Assembly: GCF_007859755.1 (NCBI RefSeq)
Contig: NZ_SJPF01000004.1
Coordinates: 248,894-312,893, forward strand
DNA: 64,000 nt
Source: Blastopirellula retiformator
GTDB taxonomy: Bacteria > Planctomycetota > Planctomycetia > Pirellulales > Pirellulaceae
Direction: 5' to 3'
Shown here: piece after piece, positions 1-8,973 of the stretch
Layout: each line of letters begins with the position of its first letter
Position numbering within the stretch: the first letter of the stretch is position 1
The notes under the pieces: generated by a model
What the model was told of the DNA's origin: nothing
Databases searched by the model: none
The model's input: the letters and a program-made list of their open reading frames with translations, nothing else
Program-made: the position numbers and the translations under genes

Positions 1-1458
1 CTGGATATGAACACCGACCTGTTATCGCTGGGCCTCGATTCGCTGGAACGGATGGAGATCATCGCGTCGATCGAAGACGCGTATGGCGTGCAGTTCCCCG
101 ATCACATCTTGCCGACCCTGAAGACCTGCCGCGAAGTGACCGAAGCGGTCGAGATTTATCTCGGCGGCGAGCCGCGAGCGCAAGCGTTCGTCGATGACGT
201 GCCGGCCGAAATGTACAGCTTCTCGGCGCTGCCGGAATACCGCCAGGTGAAGCAAACCGCCGACGAACTGGAAGCGCTCGGCATGCCGAATCCGTACTTC
301 CAGACGCACGACAAAGCGACCGGCGGCACGACCTCGATCGACGGGACCGAAGTGGTCAACTTCGCCGGCTATAACTATCTCGGCCTAGCGCAGCATCCCC
401 GCGTCTGCGAGGCGGCCAAGGCGGCGATCGACCAGTATGGCGCCAGCGTTTCGGCCAGCCGCCTGGTCTCGGGGGAACGCCCGATCCATGCTGAGCTGGA
501 AGAAGCGATCGCCAAATGGACCGGCGTCGACGCCTCTGTGGCGATGCTGGGCGGACATGCGACCAACGAGACGACGATCGGCCACCTGGTGCGTACCGGC
601 GACCTGGTTTTGCACGATTCGCTAGCCCACAACAGCATCATCCAAGGCGCCAGTCTCAGCGGCGCCAGAAGACGTCCCTTCCCGCACAACGACTGGGAAG
701 AGCTGGACCAGATTCTGCAAGACATCCGCCGCGATTACCGCCGTGTGCTAATCGTGACCGAAGGGGTGTTCGGCATGGAAGGGGATTACCCCGACTTGCC
801 CCGATTTGTGGAAATCAAGCGTCGTCACAAGGCATGGTTGATGGTCGACGAGGCGCATTCGGTCGGCACGATGGGCGCCACGGGCCGCGGCATCGCCGAG
901 CACTTCAAAATCGCACCGACCGACGTCGACATCTGGATGGGAACGCTTAGCAAGGCGCTGGGCAGCTGCGGCGGTTACATCGCCGGCAGCGCCGACCTGG
1001 TCGAGTACCTAAAGTACACGGCGCCTGGGTTTGTCTTTAGCGTCGGCATGCCGCCAGCCAGTGCGGCGGCGGCGCTAGAAGCGCTGAAGATCCTGGCCGA
1101 AGAGCCGCAGCGCGTCTCGTCCTTGCATCGTAACGCCGAGTTCTTCCTGCGGGTCGCCCGTCAGGCGGGTCTCGACACCGGCCGCAGCCGGCAAACGCCA
1201 ATCGTGCCGGTGATCCTGGGAGACTCGATGATGACGATGTTCGTCGCCCAGCGGCTGCTGCTGCAGGGGATCAACGTCCGTCCGATCATCTATCCGGCGG
1301 TCGACGAGTCGGCGGCTCGCCTGCGGTTCTTCATTAACTCGGAACATACCGAGGCGCAGATTCGCAGCACCATCAACATCCTGCGACAGCTGTGCGATGA
1401 GATCCGCACCGAGGACTCCGACTTCTTAAACAACGGCGGCGCTAACGTGCGGGCGTAG
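1..1458 (+). CDS. Acyl carrier domain fused to PLP-dependent alpha-oxoamine synthase (5' truncated by window)
   Basis: The frame is open through the left window edge, so this is the C-terminal part of a longer protein. The first 60 residues form an acyl carrier domain with the phosphopantetheine site LGLDSLE (Ser14 counted from base 1). After a linker comes a complete alpha-oxoamine synthase domain (AONS/KBL/serine palmitoyltransferase family): NFAGYNYLGLA near the start, VDEAHSVGTMG, and the Schiff-base lysine in TLSKALG (Lys318). Such enzymes condense an acyl thioester with an amino acid and release CO2. Fusion to a carrier domain suggests the acyl group is supplied in cis rather than as acyl-CoA, as in PigH-type enzymes. 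The product is unknown. A fatty acyl-AMP ligase or PKS module upstream is possible but not visible. Confidence 0.9.
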   Translation: MDMNTDLLSLGLDSLERMEIIASIEDAYGVQFPDHILPTLKTCREVTEAVEIYLGGEPRAQAFVDDVPAEMYSFSALPEYRQVKQTADELEALGMPNPYFQTHDKATGGTTSIDGTEVVNFAGYNYLGLAQHPRVCEAAKAAIDQYGASVSASRLVSGERPIHAELEEAIAKWTGVDASVAMLGGHATNETTIGHLVRTGDLVLHDSLAHNSIIQGASLSGARRRPFPHNDWEELDQILQDIRRDYRRVLIVTEGVFGMEGDYPDLPRFVEIKRRHKAWLMVDEAHSVGTMGATGRGIAEHFKIAPTDVDIWMGTLSKALGSCGGYIAGSADLVEYLKYTAPGFVFSVGMPPASAAAALEALKILAEEPQRVSSLHRNAEFFLRVARQAGLDTGRSRQTPIVPVILGDSMMTMFVAQRLLLQGINVRPIIYPAVDESAARLRFFINSEHTEAQIRSTINILRQLCDEIRTEDSDFLNNGGANVRA

Positions 1459-1484
1459 CGAGTTTATTCTCGCCCAACGCTCTA

Positions 1485-1637
1485 GCTGCCGGTTGAAAAA
1501 TGCCCTCGTGGCATTTTCCAACCTCGCCAGGCTCAGAGCATAGCTCTTCGCGGCTCGCAAAATAACGACTTACGTCGCTATTTTGGGATCGCATCCATGC
1601 GATCAAGCAGTCCGTCGAGAAAATCAACGGACTGCTA
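1485..1637 (-). repeat. R1 dispersed multi-hairpin repeat, copy A
   Basis: This is a full-length copy on the minus strand, starting 26 bp after the synthase stop. Read on the minus strand it holds, in order: the stem CAGTCCGT/ACGGACTG around TTTTC, GATCGCA/TGCGATC, AAAATAGCGAC/GTCGTTATTTT (one G-U), AGAGC/GCTCT, and GTTGGAAAATGCC/GGCATTTTTCAAC. The same order is kept in copies C, D and E. No transposase is present and I do not consider it coding. Confidence 0.9.
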
Positions 1638-1655
1638 ACCTTTCAATCAGCGCAT

Positions 1656-1689
1656 AAAAAAAGGACGACCAACGGGTCGTCCTTTTTTT
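1656..1689. terminator. Bidirectional intrinsic terminator
   Basis: The 8-bp stem GGACGACC/GGTCGTCC (1663-1670 and 1675-1682) is flanked by seven A on the left and seven T on the right. It can therefore end transcription of both the synthase on the plus strand and the converging gene at 1710-2603. Confidence 0.85.
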
Positions 1690-1709
1690 CGATTGTTGTC
1701 GTCGCCGGC

Positions 1710-2603
1710 TTAGCGATGGAACGTAAAGCCGAAGCCGAGACCGGAGATAAAGAGCGACTCGCCCTGGTTACCGGCGGTCAGGATCGGGTTACGACCGACG
1801 CCATCGGGGAAGTAGATCGTATCCCACTGGAAGTCGATCGCGATTTCGCGAGTCAGGTAGTAAGCACAGCCGAGGGTGATCTGGGTGCCCATGATACCCT
1901 TGGAGTAGGTGTTGTCCTGCTGCATGCGGTAGACCCAGTTGTTACCGCCCATGACCTGCCACTCGCCGTACAGTTTCCAGTGACCGCGATGGGTATGGGC
2001 ACGGAAGCCGACCTGGCCCATCAGCATGTTGTTTTCCATGGCCCGCTCGGTGTCAACCGGGAAGACGAAGCCGAGGACCTGTGGATAGAGAACTCGAATC
2101 GACTGATCTTTGAACTGGAAGTAGCGGACGCCGATCATCGGTTCAATGAAGCACCCGTTGTGGTACGGATCGAGACGCCACATCTTGTTCAAGCCGACGC
2201 TGATCGTCGAGCCGACGTTCCGTTCGGCGACTTGCGGGCCGTCGATGTGCAACGTCTGCAAGAGCCAACCATGCTGCTCTTCCGACATCCAGCCGATGTC
2301 CAGCTTGTTGCCCCAGGTCACATCCCCTTGGCTGTTGTCCGGAGCCTCTTCGCCACGGCTCACGTTGAGGTAAGCGCGATGGTAGTCGAAGAACGGCCCC
2401 GTCTTGGGGTCGATGCCGTCCTGGCCGTACGACTCGGTGATCGGCGGAGCGAACCACTGGAAGTCGTAGTCCTCGATCGGCATGTCGGTGAAGGGGGTGT
2501 AGAAACCGGGATAGACCTGGTCATACTGGGCAAACGCCGTCGACGCCGCAAGCGAAGATGCTGCGACGAAGAGTAGCCAGAGCATTTTTCGGTTCATTAA
2601 CAT
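1710..2603 (-). CDS. Secreted beta-barrel-like outer membrane protein, planctomycete type
   Basis: The 297-residue protein has a signal peptide (MNRKMLWLLFVAASSLAASTAFA, cleavage after AFA). The mature part is rich in Tyr, Trp, Phe and Gly, with alternating hydrophobic strands, and ends in an aromatic strand (ISGLGFGFTFHR), as in outer membrane beta-barrels. It resembles the BBP7-like barrels common in planctomycetes, but I cannot name the family firmly. Two starts are possible, ATG 2603 or ATG 2597. It stands alone and converges on the preceding gene across a shared terminator. The 298 bp upstream holds no other gene. Confidence 0.75.
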   Translation of the reverse strand: MLMNRKMLWLLFVAASSLAASTAFAQYDQVYPGFYTPFTDMPIEDYDFQWFAPPITESYGQDGIDPKTGPFFDYHRAYLNVSRGEEAPDNSQGDVTWGNKLDIGWMSEEQHGWLLQTLHIDGPQVAERNVGSTISVGLNKMWRLDPYHNGCFIEPMIGVRYFQFKDQSIRVLYPQVLGFVFPVDTERAMENNMLMGQVGFRAHTHRGHWKLYGEWQVMGGNNWVYRMQQDNTYSKGIMGTQITLGCAYYLTREIAIDFQWDTIYFPDGVGRNPILTAGNQGESLFISGLGFGFTFHR

Positions 2604-2901
2604 GTTCCGGTTATACCTTGTAAAGAGCTTCAGCGCTCGCGGCTTTGCCTACCGCAATTTGTTCGGAAAAATCTTGCTGTGCCGGTAGTATCGGAATTCG
2701 CGGCTACCGGAGTTAAACGAGAATGTCTTTCTCTGCCGAAAAACCGGTGCAATCCGCACACTCTCGCAAAAAAACGGGGCGAGGAGTCAAAATAGGAAAG
2801 ATGCTTCGATTTCAACGCGCAATGCGGTCTATTCGTTGAGCCGAAGCGCTGTCGGTTCTATATTGGAGTAGTTCCTTTTCCTCCCCTCTTTGGAGATCGT
2901 G

Positions 2902-3792
2902 ATGACGGTCCGATCCAAGCTTTCCTTCCTACTCGCCCTGATCGTGCAATTCAGCTCCGCGTTGCTAGCAGCGCAAGCCGAAGAGCAGACCGCCCCAGAG
3001 AGCGAGGAAAAGTCGCCCCCCACCTTTCTGCGAATCCATGAAGACGCCGGCGGCAAGCCGCTGGCGCTGCAAACCGCGATCGTCCGCTACGCCGATCCGC
3101 AAAATCCGGCCGTCTATGTCGATCTGGTTGGCGCCGTCCATATTGGCGAGCAGGCCTACTACGACAAACTGAACGACGAATTCAAAAACTACGACGCGCT
3201 GCTGTACGAAATCGTCGCCCCCAAAGGAACCCGCATTCCCAAGGGCGGCCCCAAACGCAACGGCAGCGCCGTCAGCGGCCTGCAAAATGGCATGAAAGAC
3301 ATGCTTGGACTGGAGTTCCAGTTGGAGCAAATCGACTATTCCCCCGCCAACTTCGTGCATGCCGACATGACGCCGGAAGAAATGGCGGCCGACATGGCGG
3401 AGCGGGGAGACGGCTTTCTGCAGATGTTCGCTCGCCTGATGGGCGCCGGCATGGTGCAGCAGTCGAAGGGTGAGGATATGAACGCCGCATTTCTGATGGC
3501 GATGCTCTCCAACAATCGCCAGTTGCGGATGAAGCAAATTTTCGCCTCGCAAATGGACGGCATGGAAGGCCAGATGCGAGCGATCGAAGGGAAGAACGGC
3601 TCGACCCTGATCTCGCAGCGCAACGCCAAAGCGTTTGAAGTCCTGAAGGAACAACTGGACGCGGGCAAAAAGCAGATCGGCGTCTTCTATGGCGCGGGGC
3701 ACTTTGCCGACATGCATCGCCGCTTGGTCGAAGACTTTGGCCTGCAGCCGCAATCGACTCGCTGGCTCGACGCGTGGGACCTGACGAAGTAA
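2902..3792 (+). CDS. TraB/GumN-family secreted protein
   Basis: The 296-residue protein has a signal peptide (ends LLAAQA). After it comes a TraB/GumN-type domain, with the N-terminal motif DLVGAVHIGEQAYYDKL and the C-terminal GVFYGAGHFADMHRRL. These are the two conserved ends of this family, which includes the TIKI proteases, where His and Glu are proposed metal ligands. The middle carries a Met-rich helical stretch. ATG 2902 is chosen over an upstream TTG at 2890 because GGAG lies 6 nt before it. The exact activity in bacteria is uncertain. Confidence 0.8.
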   Translation: MTVRSKLSFLLALIVQFSSALLAAQAEEQTAPESEEKSPPTFLRIHEDAGGKPLALQTAIVRYADPQNPAVYVDLVGAVHIGEQAYYDKLNDEFKNYDALLYEIVAPKGTRIPKGGPKRNGSAVSGLQNGMKDMLGLEFQLEQIDYSPANFVHADMTPEEMAADMAERGDGFLQMFARLMGAGMVQQSKGEDMNAAFLMAMLSNNRQLRMKQIFASQMDGMEGQMRAIEGKNGSTLISQRNAKAFEVLKEQLDAGKKQIGVFYGAGHFADMHRRLVEDFGLQPQSTRWLDAWDLTK

Positions 3793-3929
3793 AGCGACCG
3801 CTGGCACGCTAGCAACCACCCCAGGGGGCGGCGGTTTACAGGAGACCGCCGCTTTCTATACTGGCCCATTACTTTCTTCTGGTCGCCAGCCGAAGGATCG
3901 GACCTATTCATATCATGGAGGCAATGCGC

Positions 3930-4763
3930 GTGTCGCTTCTCGCGATCAATCAACTCACGACGTTCCGTTGGTCTTTTGAAACGGACGCAGAGCGTATCGC
4001 CGCCGCCGGAATCCCCGGCATCCACGTTTGGCGCCAAAAGCTGGTCGACTTCGGCGTCGAAAAGGGAGCGCACCTCCTCGAGGAATATGGCCTGCAGCCG
4101 GTCGCACTTAGTTGGGCCGGCGGTTTTACCGGCAGCGATGGTCGCACCTTCGCCGACGCCCTGAGAGATGGCAAGCTAGCGATCCAGCAAGCGGCCGAAC
4201 TGCAGGCCCCAGTGCTGGTCGTGCACAGCGGATCGCGCGGCGGGCACACCGTCAATCACGCGCGACGCCTGTTTCAGTCGGCCCTCAGCGAAATGCTGCC
4301 GATCGCCGAAGAGCATGGCATCCAGCTGGCCGTCGAACCGATGCACCCGGCCGCCGGCGCCGAATGGACGTTCCTGCAGTCGCTGTCTGACGCGATCGAA
4401 TTGATCAAGAAATTGGATAGCCGCCATCTGAAGATCGTCGCCGACGTTTATCAATTGTTTGGCGAACCGAACTTGATCGAACAATTAAAGCAAGCGACGC
4501 CCCACCTGGCGCTGGTCCAACTGGCCGATGCCGACGAAGCGCCGGTCGGCGAACCCGACCGCCGCCCCTTAGGCAGCGGCAAGCTTCCCCTGCGCGAGAT
4601 CATCGCCGCAGTCCGCTCGTCCGGCTACCAAGGCCCGTTCGACGTCGAACTGATGGGACTGGAGATCGAGAACTCCGACTACGATCAACTGATCGCCCAA
4701 ACCCGCAGCTATTTCAACGACGCCATCGGCGCCAAGGTTGAGAAATCAGTCCCGGCGAAATAA
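3930..4763 (+). CDS. Sugar phosphate isomerase/epimerase-like TIM-barrel protein
   Basis: The protein belongs to the xylose isomerase-like/AP endonuclease 2 superfamily. It has LAINQLTTF at the first strand, VVHSGSRGG, LAVEPMHP, KIVADVYQLFG and FDVELMG, which supply the Glu/Asp/His metal ligands of these barrels. The substrate is unknown; planctomycetes carry many such paralogues for sugar and inositol catabolism. The start is ambiguous. GGAGG at 3917-3921 is 8 nt before GTG 3930, but in-frame ATGs exist at 3915 (overlapping the Shine-Dalgarno) and 3924 (2 nt after it). There is no obvious operon partner. Confidence 0.85.
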   Translation: MSLLAINQLTTFRWSFETDAERIAAAGIPGIHVWRQKLVDFGVEKGAHLLEEYGLQPVALSWAGGFTGSDGRTFADALRDGKLAIQQAAELQAPVLVVHSGSRGGHTVNHARRLFQSALSEMLPIAEEHGIQLAVEPMHPAAGAEWTFLQSLSDAIELIKKLDSRHLKIVADVYQLFGEPNLIEQLKQATPHLALVQLADADEAPVGEPDRRPLGSGKLPLREIIAAVRSSGYQGPFDVELMGLEIENSDYDQLIAQTRSYFNDAIGAKVEKSVPAK

Positions 4764-4970
4764 GGTTCGCCCAGGCAATGTTCGGCAGACTTACCGCATT
4801 CCTCCTGCCGCCCCCCAAATAGCTCACTGGCGGAACCACATCCAGCATTGCGCACATTTGCCATCTAATTTGACGGCAAATTATCGAGCCATTAAAATTG
4901 GAGGGCCTTTCGGAAAGCAAGGTCGCCTGAGCCCAATCCGCAAGCTCTCTTCGCTCTAACGAAGTTCGAT

Positions 4971-5915
4971 ATGAGTCTCCCCACTTTCGTGCGAAACGCC
5001 ACGGCCGCTTGTGCGCACTGCCTCCCGCCCTTTCGCGGTCTCGGCACGCTCTGCAACAAGATCAACTCGCTGACGCTCGGCATGGGCGCCGATTCGTTGG
5101 CGACCGCGAAAATGCGAGATGGCACCACGTTGCTGGTCGATTTGACGACTCGCACCGAGAAGTGGGCGTTTTATTCCGGGCAATACGATGGCGATTTGAT
5201 TTCGATGATCGTGTCGCTCCTGGATCACGACTCCTACTTTCTGGACGTCGGCGGCAATATCGGCTTCTATACGGTCGCAGTCGCTTCCTCGTATCGCGCC
5301 CACAAAGGAGAGGGGAGGGTCATCGCTTTCGAGCCGTTTGCGTCCAACTATCAGCGGCTGGAAAGCAACGCGCAGCGCAACGCCCTCGAGGATTACTGCG
5401 AACTGTACAACGTGGGCTTGTCGGACGAACGGAAAGAGTGCGAGATCACGCTCCGCGAAGATTTCGAAGGCGGGTCCGAGACGGGCAACGCCGCGATTCC
5501 GGTCGGCGATGAAAAGGACAAGAACTTCCGTCGAGCTCCGATCATGCTGGAGATGCTCGACGCCTTCTGGCAAGAGCACCAGTATCAAGACCGCAAAATC
5601 GACGTCATCAAGGTCGATATCGAAGGGCATGAAGACTACTTCTTCCGCGGCGCTCGCACGGTCATCGAAGCCCAGCGGCCGACGATCCTGATGGAAGTCA
5701 ACAAACCGTACTATCAAGCTCGCGAGGTCGAACTCGACAGTCTATTCCTGCCCCTCATTCCGCCCGATTACGTGTTATTTCGCCCCTTGGGCAGCGGCTG
5801 GACGACGCTGCAGTCGCTACACGATTGCCAAGCGTTGGACAACGCGCTGCTCGTCCCGCGCGAAAAGCTCGACCTGCCAAGGTACGAGCGTTTTCGCAAA
5901 CTCGCCGACACGTAA
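4971..5915 (+). CDS. FkbM-family SAM-dependent methyltransferase
   Basis: The 314-residue protein has the SAM-binding loop FLDVGGNIGFYTVAVASS (around residue 90), the acidic second motif VIAFEPFASNYQRL, and the FkbM signature VIKVDIEGHEDYFFRGA. The family O-methylates sugars, polyketides and lipids, so the acceptor cannot be inferred. The N-terminal 40 residues are basic and mildly amphipathic without a clear signal peptide. It is a single gene between unrelated neighbours. A short R2 repeat starts 3 bp after its stop. Confidence 0.88.
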   Translation: MSLPTFVRNATAACAHCLPPFRGLGTLCNKINSLTLGMGADSLATAKMRDGTTLLVDLTTRTEKWAFYSGQYDGDLISMIVSLLDHDSYFLDVGGNIGFYTVAVASSYRAHKGEGRVIAFEPFASNYQRLESNAQRNALEDYCELYNVGLSDERKECEITLREDFEGGSETGNAAIPVGDEKDKNFRRAPIMLEMLDAFWQEHQYQDRKIDVIKVDIEGHEDYFFRGARTVIEAQRPTILMEVNKPYYQAREVELDSLFLPLIPPDYVLFRPLGSGWTTLQSLHDCQALDNALLVPREKLDLPRYERFRKLADT

Positions 5916-5917
5916 AC

Positions 5918-5962
5918 GTAGGGCAGGCCGTGCCTGCCGGAATCAAACCGGTCGCCATCTAC
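5918..5962 (+). repeat. R2 dispersed repeat (GGGCAGGCCGTGCCTGCC core)
   Basis: This copy begins GTAGGGCAGGCCGTGCCTGC and continues with an ACCGGTC segment. It matches the reverse complement of 11769-11831 and one end of 12349-12438. The core is a near-perfect palindrome. It sits between the FkbM gene and the converging membrane protein gene. Confidence 0.75.
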
Positions 5963-5969
5963 AATTTGG

Positions 5970-6662
5970 CTACTTCTTTTCCTTCGCCTTCTCACGCGCC
6001 ACGGCAGCGCGGCCTTTGACCGCTTCGACTTCTTCCGCCTGGCCCCAGAAGTAGATCACCAGGCCGATCACTAGGCCAAAGCCGCTAGCCGAAAGCACGG
6101 CGGAGGGACTTTGCGTGAAGGTTGAATTTTGCGCGGCCGCTTGCGTGGTCAGCACCAAGCCGACGACGCTGATCGCCAAGCCGAGCAAGTCGGAGAGAAT
6201 CTCTCGCAGGCTAAAGCCGAGGTGCGCAAAGACGACCAGTTTGCCAATCACCAATTGCAGCGCGTACCCAACCACGCCGGAGAACATCAGCGCAAAGGCG
6301 AACCAGTGAAACGCCGGGAACTCCATCGCCTCGGCCAATTGATAGATCGGCGTTAGGATGCCGGCCGACGTTTCTTGGGCCGTCTCGGACTGGTCGACGT
6401 GTTTTGAGATCTCGTCGATCTGATCGGTGATGTCAGGCTTGGGGTCAGCTTTGGATTCCGCTGCGGCATGCTCTTCTTCAGCCGCCGCTTCGCCGGCGGG
6501 CTCAGGCGTCATCGCGTCACCTTCTTCGACCTCCGGTTTCGCCGCTTCGGCCGGTTCGGCGACGACCGGTGGAGCATCGCTCTCCTCTTGCGCCCAAGCC
6601 GGCGCTTGCATCACCCCCAACACCAGAGTCATCAACACGATCGAGGCCAACAGACGCGACAT
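5970..6662 (-). CDS. Exported or membrane protein with acidic linker and three transmembrane segments
   Basis: The 230-residue protein begins with a signal peptide (MSRLLASIVLMTLVLG, ending PAWA). An Ala/Glu/Pro-rich acidic linker of about 60 residues follows. Then come three hydrophobic segments (around FHWFAFALMFSGVVGYAL, LLGLAISVVGLVLTT and GLVIGLVIYFW) and a basic tail ending KEKAKEKK. I do not recognise the family. ATG 6662 is preferred over GTG 6671 because AGGAAGG lies 8 nt upstream. The low-complexity linker suggests a periplasmic tether. Confidence 0.7.
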   Translation of the reverse strand: MSRLLASIVLMTLVLGVMQAPAWAQEESDAPPVVAEPAEAAKPEVEEGDAMTPEPAGEAAAEEEHAAAESKADPKPDITDQIDEISKHVDQSETAQETSAGILTPIYQLAEAMEFPAFHWFAFALMFSGVVGYALQLVIGKLVVFAHLGFSLREILSDLLGLAISVVGLVLTTQAAAQNSTFTQSPSAVLSASGFGLVIGLVIYFWGQAEEVEAVKGRAAVAREKAKEKK

Positions 6663-6901
6663 GAGTTCCACCTTCCTTTAATAGGGTGCATTCCACCGAC
6701 GACGGCGCCATCTCGATTCTATCGCTCGCACGCGATGGCTCGCACCGTCTTGCCGATGAAGATTTCGCCTGTTTTGCTGGCAATTTCTTCATCCAAGAAT
6801 CGATCGATGTAGTCTGGTATTCGCCGATCGCCGACGATTCTTGGGTGAAATCACGCGGAGCCGGTCGCCGTTCGAGCTACAACGAACGACGCAGTCTCTA
6901 C
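6663..6901. other. Non-coding stretch before R1 copy B
   Basis: Together with R1 copy B and the bases to 7288, this is a 626-bp gap between divergent genes. Apart from the repeat I see no gene or RNA that can be supported. Several short open frames here overlap the repeat and lack ribosome-binding sites. Confidence 0.5.
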
Positions 6902-7019
6902 CTGCCTGTTGAAAAATGCCATCGTGGCATTTTTCAACCTCGCCAGGCTCAGAGCATAGCTCTTCGCGGCTCGCATCCATGCGATCACGCAGTCCGTCGA
7001 GAAAATCAACGGACTGCTA
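6902..7019 (-). repeat. R1 dispersed repeat, copy B (lacks the central AT-rich stem)
   Basis: This minus-strand copy has the terminal stem GAAAAATGCCA/TGGCATTTTTC (perfect), the AGAGC/GCTCT stem and the CAGTCCGT/ACGGACTG stem. About 34 bp containing the AAAATAACGAC/GTCGTTATTTT hairpin are missing. Copy F2 has the same deletion, so it may be a second subtype rather than a random loss. Confidence 0.88.
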
Positions 7020-7288
7020 CGCTTCGTCATTCTGGTTTCGGCCTTCGTCATTTCTGTGGCGACCTCAGCGCGACAAATCAGCCCAGAGTTGTTCAGGGGC
7101 GCCAAGATTCGCGCAATCTGCGCCACACTGGGGGCTTATTCGCAAAGAAACGAGAAGGGATTGCGCAAATAGGAGAAATCGCATATTGAATTCATACGCA
7201 CCGCTTGGTTTGATAGAGAGATCCCTCTGCCTCGCCAGATTCTACTTTCACTTTTTGTCCCGCCCCCATTGAATGGAGAACCAAGTCT

Positions 7289-8773
7289 ATGGATTCTGTC
7301 GATGCATCGCGTCGCACTTTTCTGAAGACGACCGCCGCCGGCGTCGCTGCGACTTCGCTGGCCGTAGGCGCCGCCAAATCGCAAGCGGCTGACGCCAACT
7401 CCAAACTTCGCATCGGCTTTGTCGGCGTCGGCGGACGCGGCTTTGGCGCCCATGTGAAGAGCCTGTCGGCGATCGCCAATGAAGGCGCCAATATTGAGTT
7501 GGTCGCCGTCTGCGACGTCTACGAACACAACCGCAATCGCGCCGCCGATTACATCGAAAAAGAAAATGACGGCAAGGTCGCCCGCTACGTCGACTTCCGC
7601 GAGATGTACGCCAAAGAGAATCTCGATGCGGTCAGCATCGGCACGCCCGACCATTGGCATGCGATCCAAGCGATCGAGGCGATGAAAGGCGGGATGCACG
7701 TCTACTGCGAAAAGCCGATGGTCAAGCAGGTCGAAGAAGCGATAGAATTGGTCAGCGTCTGGAAATCGTCCGGCAAAGTGTTTCAGGTCGGCGTGCAGGG
7801 AACGAGCTTGCCGATTTGGGACGCCGCTCGCGAGAAGATCGACGCCGGCCTGTTGGGCAAGGTGCTGATGTTCCAGACCGAGTACTTCCGCAACTCCGAC
7901 ATCGGGCAGTGGCGTTACTACAAGCTGTCGAAGGAAATGACCCCCAAGACGATCGACTGGAAGCGATTCCTCGGCGTCGAAGAAGGGCTGGCCGAAGATC
8001 AACCGTTCGATCGCGCCGTCTTCGCCCAGTGGCGTCGTTTCTGGGAGTTCGGTAGCGGCATGTATACCGACCTGTTCGTCCACCGCACCACCGCCATGAT
8101 GAAGGCGACCGGACTTCGCTTCCCGGCTCGCGTGACCGGCAGCGGCGGTTTGTATCTGGAATATGACGGCCGCCAGGTGCCCGACGTCGCGACCGTGGTC
8201 GCCGAGTTCAACGAAGGTTGCCAAGGCCTGGTCTCGTCAACGATGTGCGCCTCGGAAACTCCACTGCAGCAACTGGTCCGCGGCCACAACGGCTCGATCG
8301 TGTTTGATCGTCCCGACAGTAGCGGCGAGTTCACTTTTGTGCCGGAACGTCCGCAGGTGACCCACATCAGCCCGACCGAACTGCCGTACGAAAAGCAGAT
8401 CATGAAGGCCGAGAAGGAAGCGCCGCAGGATCAAACCAAGGCGCACTTCGAGAACTGGATCACCGCGATCGAAGAAAACGATCCGCAGTCGTGCAACAAT
8501 CCGCCCGACCTCGGCGCCGCCGCGATCGTGCTGGTCAACCTGGGCGCTCGCAGCTACCGCGAAGGGAAGATCTATCAGTTTGACGACGAAACGATGACCG
8601 TCAGCGAAGCGGACGGTTCGTGGTCGAAGAAGTGGGAAAAGATCTCCAAAGAGCGCGGCAAACCGGCCCACATCAAAGGCTGGAACGCTGGCGACAAAGG
8701 TTCGACCATCAACAACCCCGACCACCAAAGCCTGGAAGGCCCGTGGGTCGACGGCAAAGACCCGGCCGGTTAA
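7289..8773 (+). CDS. Tat-exported Gfo/Idh/MocA-family oxidoreductase
   Basis: The 494-residue protein starts with a twin-arginine signal (SRRTFLKTTAAGVAATSLAV). A Rossmann NAD(P) fold follows (IGFVGVGGRGFGAH), then the family motif CEKPM and the DHWHAIQ segment, and a C-terminal GFO/IDH/MocA domain. Such proteins oxidise or epimerise sugars; the Tat signal implies folding with cofactor before export. GGAG precedes the ATG by about 12 nt. The gene stands alone, with a terminator 26 bp downstream. It is distinct from the tandem pair at 54350-57234. Confidence 0.9.
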   Translation: MDSVDASRRTFLKTTAAGVAATSLAVGAAKSQAADANSKLRIGFVGVGGRGFGAHVKSLSAIANEGANIELVAVCDVYEHNRNRAADYIEKENDGKVARYVDFREMYAKENLDAVSIGTPDHWHAIQAIEAMKGGMHVYCEKPMVKQVEEAIELVSVWKSSGKVFQVGVQGTSLPIWDAAREKIDAGLLGKVLMFQTEYFRNSDIGQWRYYKLSKEMTPKTIDWKRFLGVEEGLAEDQPFDRAVFAQWRRFWEFGSGMYTDLFVHRTTAMMKATGLRFPARVTGSGGLYLEYDGRQVPDVATVVAEFNEGCQGLVSSTMCASETPLQQLVRGHNGSIVFDRPDSSGEFTFVPERPQVTHISPTELPYEKQIMKAEKEAPQDQTKAHFENWITAIEENDPQSCNNPPDLGAAAIVLVNLGARSYREGKIYQFDDETMTVSEADGSWSKKWEKISKERGKPAHIKGWNAGDKGSTINNPDHQSLEGPWVDGKDPAG

Positions 8774-8798
8774 TCGAACCGAGTTAGCGACAACCCAA

Positions 8799-8830
8799 GA
8801 AAACGGCGTCTCTTAGAGATGCCGTTTTTT
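8799..8830 (+). terminator. Intrinsic terminator after oxidoreductase gene
   Basis: The stem AAACGGC-TCTC pairs with GAGA-GCCGTTT, with one mismatch and a TTA loop, followed by a run of seven T. It lies just downstream of the stop at 8773. Confidence 0.8.
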
Positions 8831-8973
8831 TGTTTCGAAAAGCTCAACACTAGCCCGCAGCGCAAGCGAATGACTAATGAAAGATGCTGTGCTTGTCGGC
8901 ATTAAACATTAGTGATTATTCATTAGACATTTCCTGACGCATTCCCTCGCTGGCGCAGCGGGCTAGTGTCGGA

